A stretch of DNA of 64,000 nt, from the NCBI RefSeq assembly GCF_025144225.1, contig NZ_JALXXB010000001.1, positions 434,001-498,000 on the forward strand, read 5' to 3'. Shown here piece after piece: positions 60,285 to 64,000 of the stretch. This stretch comes from Aestuariimicrobium sp. p3-SID1156 (GTDB lineage Bacteria; Actinomycetota; Actinomycetes; Propionibacteriales; Propionibacteriaceae). How positions within the stretch are numbered: the first letter of the stretch is position 1; each line of letters begins with the position of its first letter. Both the position numbers and the translations under genes were made by a program. The notes under the pieces were generated by a model. That model saw only the letters and a list, made by a program, of their open reading frames with translations. It was not told where the DNA came from and ran no database searches.

Positions 60285-61778
60285 ATGAGTCAGCGACAGA
60301 TTGGTGTGACCGAAGTAGCGTTGCGCGACGCCCACCAGAGCCTCATGGCGACCCGGATGGCGATGGAGGACATGGTCGACGCCTGCGCCGACATCGACTC
60401 CGCCGGGTACTGGTCGGTGGAGTGCTGGGGCGGTGCCACGTTCGACGCGTGCATCCGCTTCCTGAATGAGGACCCGTGGCGACGTCTGCGGACCTTCCGT
60501 GAATTGATGCCGAATTCGCGCCTGCAGATGCTGCTGCGCGGGCAGAACCTGCTGGGCTACCGCCACTACGAGGACATGGTGGTGGACAAGTTCGTGGAGA
60601 AGTCGGCCGAGAACGGCATGGATGTCTTCCGCGTCTTCGATGCACTGAATGACCCGCGCAACCTCGAGCACGCCATGGCTGCGGTGAAGAAGACCGGCAA
60701 GCACGCCCAGGGCACCATCTGCTACACGATCAGCCCGCTGCACGACACCGAGGGCTACGTGAAGCTTGCCGGGCGACTGCTCGACATGGGCGCCGACTCC
60801 ATCGCGCTCAAGGACATGGCCGCGCTGCTCAAGCCGCAGGCCGCCTATGACGTGGTCAAGGCAGTCAAGGAGGCCTACCCCGGCACCCAGATCAACGTCC
60901 ACTGCCACTCCACCACCGGTGTCACCCTGGTCAGCCTGATGAAGGCGATCGAGGCTGGCGCCGATGTCGTCGACACCGCCATCTCCTCCATGTCGCTCGG
61001 CCCGGGACACAACCCGACTGAGGCCCTGGTCGAGATGCTCGAGGGCACCGAGTACACCACCGGCCTGGACAAGGCCAAGCTGCACTCGATCCGCGACCAC
61101 TTCGCCACCGTGCGCCCGAAGTACAAGGAGTTCGAGTCGGCCACCCTGATCGACACCGACATCTTCGACTCCCAGATCCCCGGGGGCATGCTGTCCAACA
61201 TGGAGTCCCAGCTGCGCAACCAGGGCGCGGGCGACCGCATTCGGGAGGTCATGGAGGAGGTGCCGCGCGTGCGCAAGGATGCCGGCTACCCGCCGCTGGT
61301 GACCCCCTCCAGCCAGATCGTGGGGACCCAGGCCGTGTTCAACGTCCTCATGGGCCGTTACAAGGTCATGACCGGTGAGTTCGCCGACCTCATGCTGGGC
61401 TACTACGGCGAATGCCCCGGGGAGCGCAACCCCGAGGTCATCGAGGTCGCGCGCAACCAGAACAAGAAGGACCCCATCACGGTGCGTCCGGCTGACCTGC
61501 TCGAGCCTGAATGGGACAAGCTGCGTGCCGAGGCCGAGAAGCTGCCCGGCTTCGACGGTTCCGATGAGGACGTGCTGAGCGCCGCCATGTTCCCCGGCGT
61601 CGCCCCCAAGTTCTTCACCACCCGCCCCGAGGGGCCGAAGAACGTGGGCAAGACCACCGAGCAGCTTGAGCGTGAGAAGAAGGCCGCCGACGCGAACTCC
61701 AAGGCCGTGCGCGGCCCCATCAGCTACAACGTCACCATCGGCGGCCGCACCCAGACCGTCAAGGTCGAGCAGGCCTGA
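60285..61778 (+). CDS. Methylmalonyl-CoA carboxytransferase 5S subunit
   Basis: A 497-residue subunit that transfers CO2 from carboxybiotin to pyruvate, giving oxaloacetate. HMGL-like barrel: VTEVALRDAHQSLMATRM at the N-terminus; metal ligand His in NVHCHSTTGVTLVSLMKA; the carbamylated Lys in ADSIALKDMAALLKP. The C-terminal PYC/OADA domain includes GYPPLVTPSSQIVGTQAV. First gene of the transcarboxylase operon; this complex links propionyl-CoA and oxaloacetate formation in the Wood-Werkman cycle. Confidence 0.95.
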   Translation: MSQRQIGVTEVALRDAHQSLMATRMAMEDMVDACADIDSAGYWSVECWGGATFDACIRFLNEDPWRRLRTFRELMPNSRLQMLLRGQNLLGYRHYEDMVVDKFVEKSAENGMDVFRVFDALNDPRNLEHAMAAVKKTGKHAQGTICYTISPLHDTEGYVKLAGRLLDMGADSIALKDMAALLKPQAAYDVVKAVKEAYPGTQINVHCHSTTGVTLVSLMKAIEAGADVVDTAISSMSLGPGHNPTEALVEMLEGTEYTTGLDKAKLHSIRDHFATVRPKYKEFESATLIDTDIFDSQIPGGMLSNMESQLRNQGAGDRIREVMEEVPRVRKDAGYPPLVTPSSQIVGTQAVFNVLMGRYKVMTGEFADLMLGYYGECPGERNPEVIEVARNQNKKDPITVRPADLLEPEWDKLRAEAEKLPGFDGSDEDVLSAAMFPGVAPKFFTTRPEGPKNVGKTTEQLEREKKAADANSKAVRGPISYNVTIGGRTQTVKVEQA

Positions 61779-61806
61779 GGCCGTCAACAGGATCGAGAGG
61801 ACTTCC

Positions 61807-63366
61807 ATGTCACAGAACGTCCACACCATGGCTGAGCGCCTGGAGACGTTGAACGAGACCCGCCACAAGATCGAGCTCGGTGGCGGTGAGGACAAGTTGG
61901 AGAAGCAGCGCGCCACGGGCAAGATGACTGCCCGCGAGCGCATCGACGCACTGGTCGACTCCGGCACCTTCCAGGAGACCGGCGCCTTCCGCCGCAACCG
62001 CACCACCACCTTCGGGATGGACAAGGCCGACATGCCCGCCGACGGCGTGGTGACCGGCAGCGGTGCCGTCTTCGGACGCCCGGTCCACCTGGCCAGCCAG
62101 GACTTCACGGTCGTCGGTGGATCCGCTGGTGAGGCGCATTCGGTCAAGGTCGCCGAGACCATGGCGTCCGCGCTGAAGACCGGCACGCCCTTCGTCTTCA
62201 TCAACGACTCCGGCGGCGCCCGCGTCCAGGAGGGCATCGATTCCCTGTCGGGCTACGGCAAGGTCTTCTACCAGAACGTGCTGCTCTCGGGCGCCGTCCC
62301 GCAGGTCTCGGTCATCTGCGGGCCCTGCGCCGGCGGTGCGGCCTACTCCCCGGCACTGACCGACTTCATCATCCAGACCCGCAAGGCCCACATGTTCATC
62401 ACGGGCCCCGGTGTGATCAAGCAGGTCACCGGCGAGGACGTCAGCCAGGATGAACTCGGTGGCGCCGACGCCCACATGGCGCGCTCTGGCGTGGTCCACT
62501 TCGTCGCCGATGATGACGAGCAGGCCATCCTCATCGCCCAGAAGCTGCTCAGCTTCCTGCCGCAGAACAATACCGAGGACGCCCCGATCGTCGACCCGGA
62601 CTTCGATGTCGCCCCGAACGAGCGGCTGCGCGAGATCCTTCCCGACGACGGCCGCAAGGGCTACGACGTCCACGAGGTCATCGCCGAGATCGTGGACCGC
62701 GGCGACTTCCTGGAGGTCCAGGCCGGTTGGGCGCAGAACATCGTGGTGGGCTTCGGCCGCGTCGTCGGACGCACCGTCGGCATCATCGCCAACAACCCCT
62801 CGGTGATGTCGGGGGTCCTCGACATCGACTCCTCGGACAAGGCCAGCAAGTTCATCCGCTTCTGCAATGCCTTCAATATCCCGGTCGTGAACCTGGTCGA
62901 CGTGCCCGGTTTCCTGCCGGGCGTGGCCCAGGAGCACAACGGCATCATCCGCCATGGCGCCAAGATGCTCTACGCCTACTCCGCGGCCACCGTTCCGAAG
63001 ATCACGGTGGTGATGCGCAAGGCCTACGGCGGCGCCTACCTGGCCATGTGCTCCAAGGACCTGGGTGCTGACAAGGTCTTCGCCTGGCCCACCGCCGAAA
63101 TCGCCGTGATGGGTGCCGAGGGTGCTGCTGGCGTCGTCTTCAAGCGCGAGATCGACGCCGCCGAGGACCCGGTCAAGCGTCGCGCCGAGCTGGTCGAGGA
63201 GTACCGCGAGACCTTCTCCACGCCCTACGTGGCAGCCTCCCGCGGTCTGGTCGACGACATCATCGACCCGGCTGAAACCCGCCGTGAGATCGCCACTGCC
63301 CTGGAGCTGCTCGCGAGCAAGCGGGAGCTGCGCCCGGCCAAGAAGCACGGCCTCGGCCCGGCCTGA
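61807..63366 (+). CDS. Methylmalonyl-CoA carboxytransferase 12S subunit
   Basis: A 519-residue carboxyltransferase that moves a carboxyl group between (S)-methylmalonyl-CoA and biotin on the 1.3S subunit, releasing propionyl-CoA. Two crotonase-type halves: oxyanion-hole regions INDSGGARVQEGID and GPCAGGAAYSPALTDF in the first, FLPGVAQEHNGIIRHGAKML and RKAYGGAYLAMCSKDL in the second. It is highly similar in layout to propionyl-CoA carboxylase beta. Start ATG 61807 fits the conserved beginning. Confidence 0.95.
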   Translation: MSQNVHTMAERLETLNETRHKIELGGGEDKLEKQRATGKMTARERIDALVDSGTFQETGAFRRNRTTTFGMDKADMPADGVVTGSGAVFGRPVHLASQDFTVVGGSAGEAHSVKVAETMASALKTGTPFVFINDSGGARVQEGIDSLSGYGKVFYQNVLLSGAVPQVSVICGPCAGGAAYSPALTDFIIQTRKAHMFITGPGVIKQVTGEDVSQDELGGADAHMARSGVVHFVADDDEQAILIAQKLLSFLPQNNTEDAPIVDPDFDVAPNERLREILPDDGRKGYDVHEVIAEIVDRGDFLEVQAGWAQNIVVGFGRVVGRTVGIIANNPSVMSGVLDIDSSDKASKFIRFCNAFNIPVVNLVDVPGFLPGVAQEHNGIIRHGAKMLYAYSAATVPKITVVMRKAYGGAYLAMCSKDLGADKVFAWPTAEIAVMGAEGAAGVVFKREIDAAEDPVKRRAELVEEYRETFSTPYVAASRGLVDDIIDPAETRREIATALELLASKRELRPAKKHGLGPA

Positions 63367-63380
63367 TCGAAGGAGTGACG

Positions 63381-63635
63381 ATGCCTGACAACGACGCGCT
63401 GCTCAAGCAGCTGCGTGCCCTGGTCGAGCGGGTTGATGCCCTGGAGACACAGGTCGCCAAGCTGCAGAAGAGCCAGCGCATCCCCGAGGACGACCTGATC
63501 GCCATCTCAGCGGCCGTGGCCGCCTACCTCGGCCACGACGCCAAGGTGCGGGCAGTGAGGTTCAGCCAGTCCGGCTCCTGGACGCGCGAGGCCCGCAGCC
63601 GCGTCCACAACCGCGCGGTGCCCCATAACCGGTGA
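63381..63635 (+). CDS. Small transcarboxylase-operon protein
   Basis: An 84-residue protein. A coiled coil (LLKQLRALVERVDALETQVA) is followed by IPEDDLIAISAAVAAYLG and VRAVRFSQSGSW, a pattern resembling the C-terminal segment of small delta/gamma subunits in biotin-dependent decarboxylases. AAGGAG is placed exactly for ATG 63381. It may tether the biotinyl subunit or aid assembly. Transcarboxylase is classically described with three subunits, so this is a candidate accessory part. Confidence 0.7.
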   Translation: MPDNDALLKQLRALVERVDALETQVAKLQKSQRIPEDDLIAISAAVAAYLGHDAKVRAVRFSQSGSWTREARSRVHNRAVPHNR

Positions 63636-63651
63636 TCGAGAAGAGGAAACC

Positions 63652-64000
63652 ATGGAACTGAAGTTGACCGTCAACGGCACCGAGTACGAGGTTGAGGTCG
63701 AGGTCGCCGAGGAGACGCGGCAGGCGCCGACCATCATCATCGGGGGTGGCGGTGGCACCAATGTCGCAGCCCCGACAACGGCCAAGATGCCTGCTGCCAG
63801 TGCCAACGCCGTGGTGGCCCCGCTGGCCGGATCGGTGGCTCGCGTCCTGGTCAAGGAGGGGGACTCCTTCGAGGCAGGGGCAGTGCTGCTGGTGCTCGAG
63901 GCCATGAAGATGGAGACCGAGATCACCGCCCCCGCCGCCGGCTCGGTGGGCGCCATCCTGGTCGAGCCCGGACAGGCCGTCCAGGGTGGGCAGCCCCTGA
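63652..64000 (+). CDS. Methylmalonyl-CoA carboxytransferase 1.3S biotinyl subunit (cut by window end)
   Basis: A biotin carrier protein that shuttles CO2 between the 12S and 5S subunits. N-terminal strand ELKLTVNGTEYEVEVE, a Gly/Pro/Ala hinge, then the biotinyl domain with the biotinylated Lys in LEAMKMETEI. The first 116 codons lie in the window and the frame is still open at base 64000; the family length is about 123 residues, so only a few codons are missing. GAAGAGGAAAC precedes the ATG. Confidence 0.94.
   Translation, partial: MELKLTVNGTEYEVEVEVAEETRQAPTIIIGGGGGTNVAAPTTAKMPAASANAVVAPLAGSVARVLVKEGDSFEAGAVLLVLEAMKMETEITAPAAGSVGAILVEPGQAVQGGQPL

Overview
The window is GC-rich chromosomal DNA from an actinobacterium, most likely the family Propionibacteriaceae. 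The main evidence is at the right edge: an operon for methylmalonyl-CoA carboxytransferase (5S, 12S and biotinyl 1.3S subunits), the marker enzyme of the Wood-Werkman propionate cycle. Supporting signs are many leaderless -10 boxes (TANNNT 6-8 nt before the start codon), an HspR/HAIR heat-shock circuit and DUF1707 and DUF664 proteins.

Layout. 0.1-8.2 kb: an RDD-FHA membrane protein, dCTP deaminase, a ThuA-like protein, deoxyribose-phosphate aldolase, a secreted glucosaminidase that ends in LPSTGH, a two-component pair whose regulator and kinase genes collide in a deletion-like junction, DoxX and a cytosolic Ser/Thr kinase. 8.2-24 kb: a complete propanediol-utilization microcompartment locus in two divergent arms. 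The left arm runs pduU-pduV-pocR-pduQ and the right arm runs pduA-B-C-D-E-G-H-K-J-L-eutJ-pduM-N-O-P. Together they encode the shell (A, B, J, K, N, U), B12-dependent diol dehydratase with its reactivase (C, D, E, G, H), an adenosyltransferase (O), aldehyde dehydrogenase (P), phosphotransacylase (L), alcohol dehydrogenase (Q) and a PocR-type regulator. No pduF, pduS, pduT, pduW or pduX is present. 24-39 kb: accessory and housekeeping genes (Nudix, MFS, aldo-keto reductase, DinB-like, hydrolase, WYL regulator, HrpB helicase, HAD phosphatase, NadE, MATE, D-amino-acid dehydrogenase), plus decayed ends of an L,D-transpeptidase and of an amino-acid ABC ATPase. 39.5-43.9 kb: the dnaK-grpE-dnaJ-hspR operon with two HAIR operators; clpB at 51.9 kb carries a third. 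43.8-47.1 kb: an ECF transporter. 47-60 kb: a sugar kinase, an S4 protein, an MMPL transporter, a diacylglycerol-kinase-type lipid kinase, ClpB, a methyltransferase-fold protein, a sortase homologue lacking its catalytic His and Cys, LemA, a SpoU methyltransferase, class II aldolase and a lipoprotein. 60.3-64 kb: the transcarboxylase operon, cut by the window end.

The two large metabolic blocks fit together. The microcompartment turns 1,2-propanediol into propionaldehyde, propionyl-CoA and propanol. The transcarboxylase works on the propionyl-CoA/methylmalonyl-CoA pair of the same C3 metabolism.

The most unusual items are the catalytically blank sortase homologue, the response-regulator/kinase junction, two paralogous mini zinc-ribbon proteins, a duplicated ~90-bp intergenic element with a CGCG(A/T-rich)CGCG palindrome, and an open reading-frame extension between pduK and pduJ. 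No function or name below comes from a database search; calls rest on motif and whole-sequence recognition.
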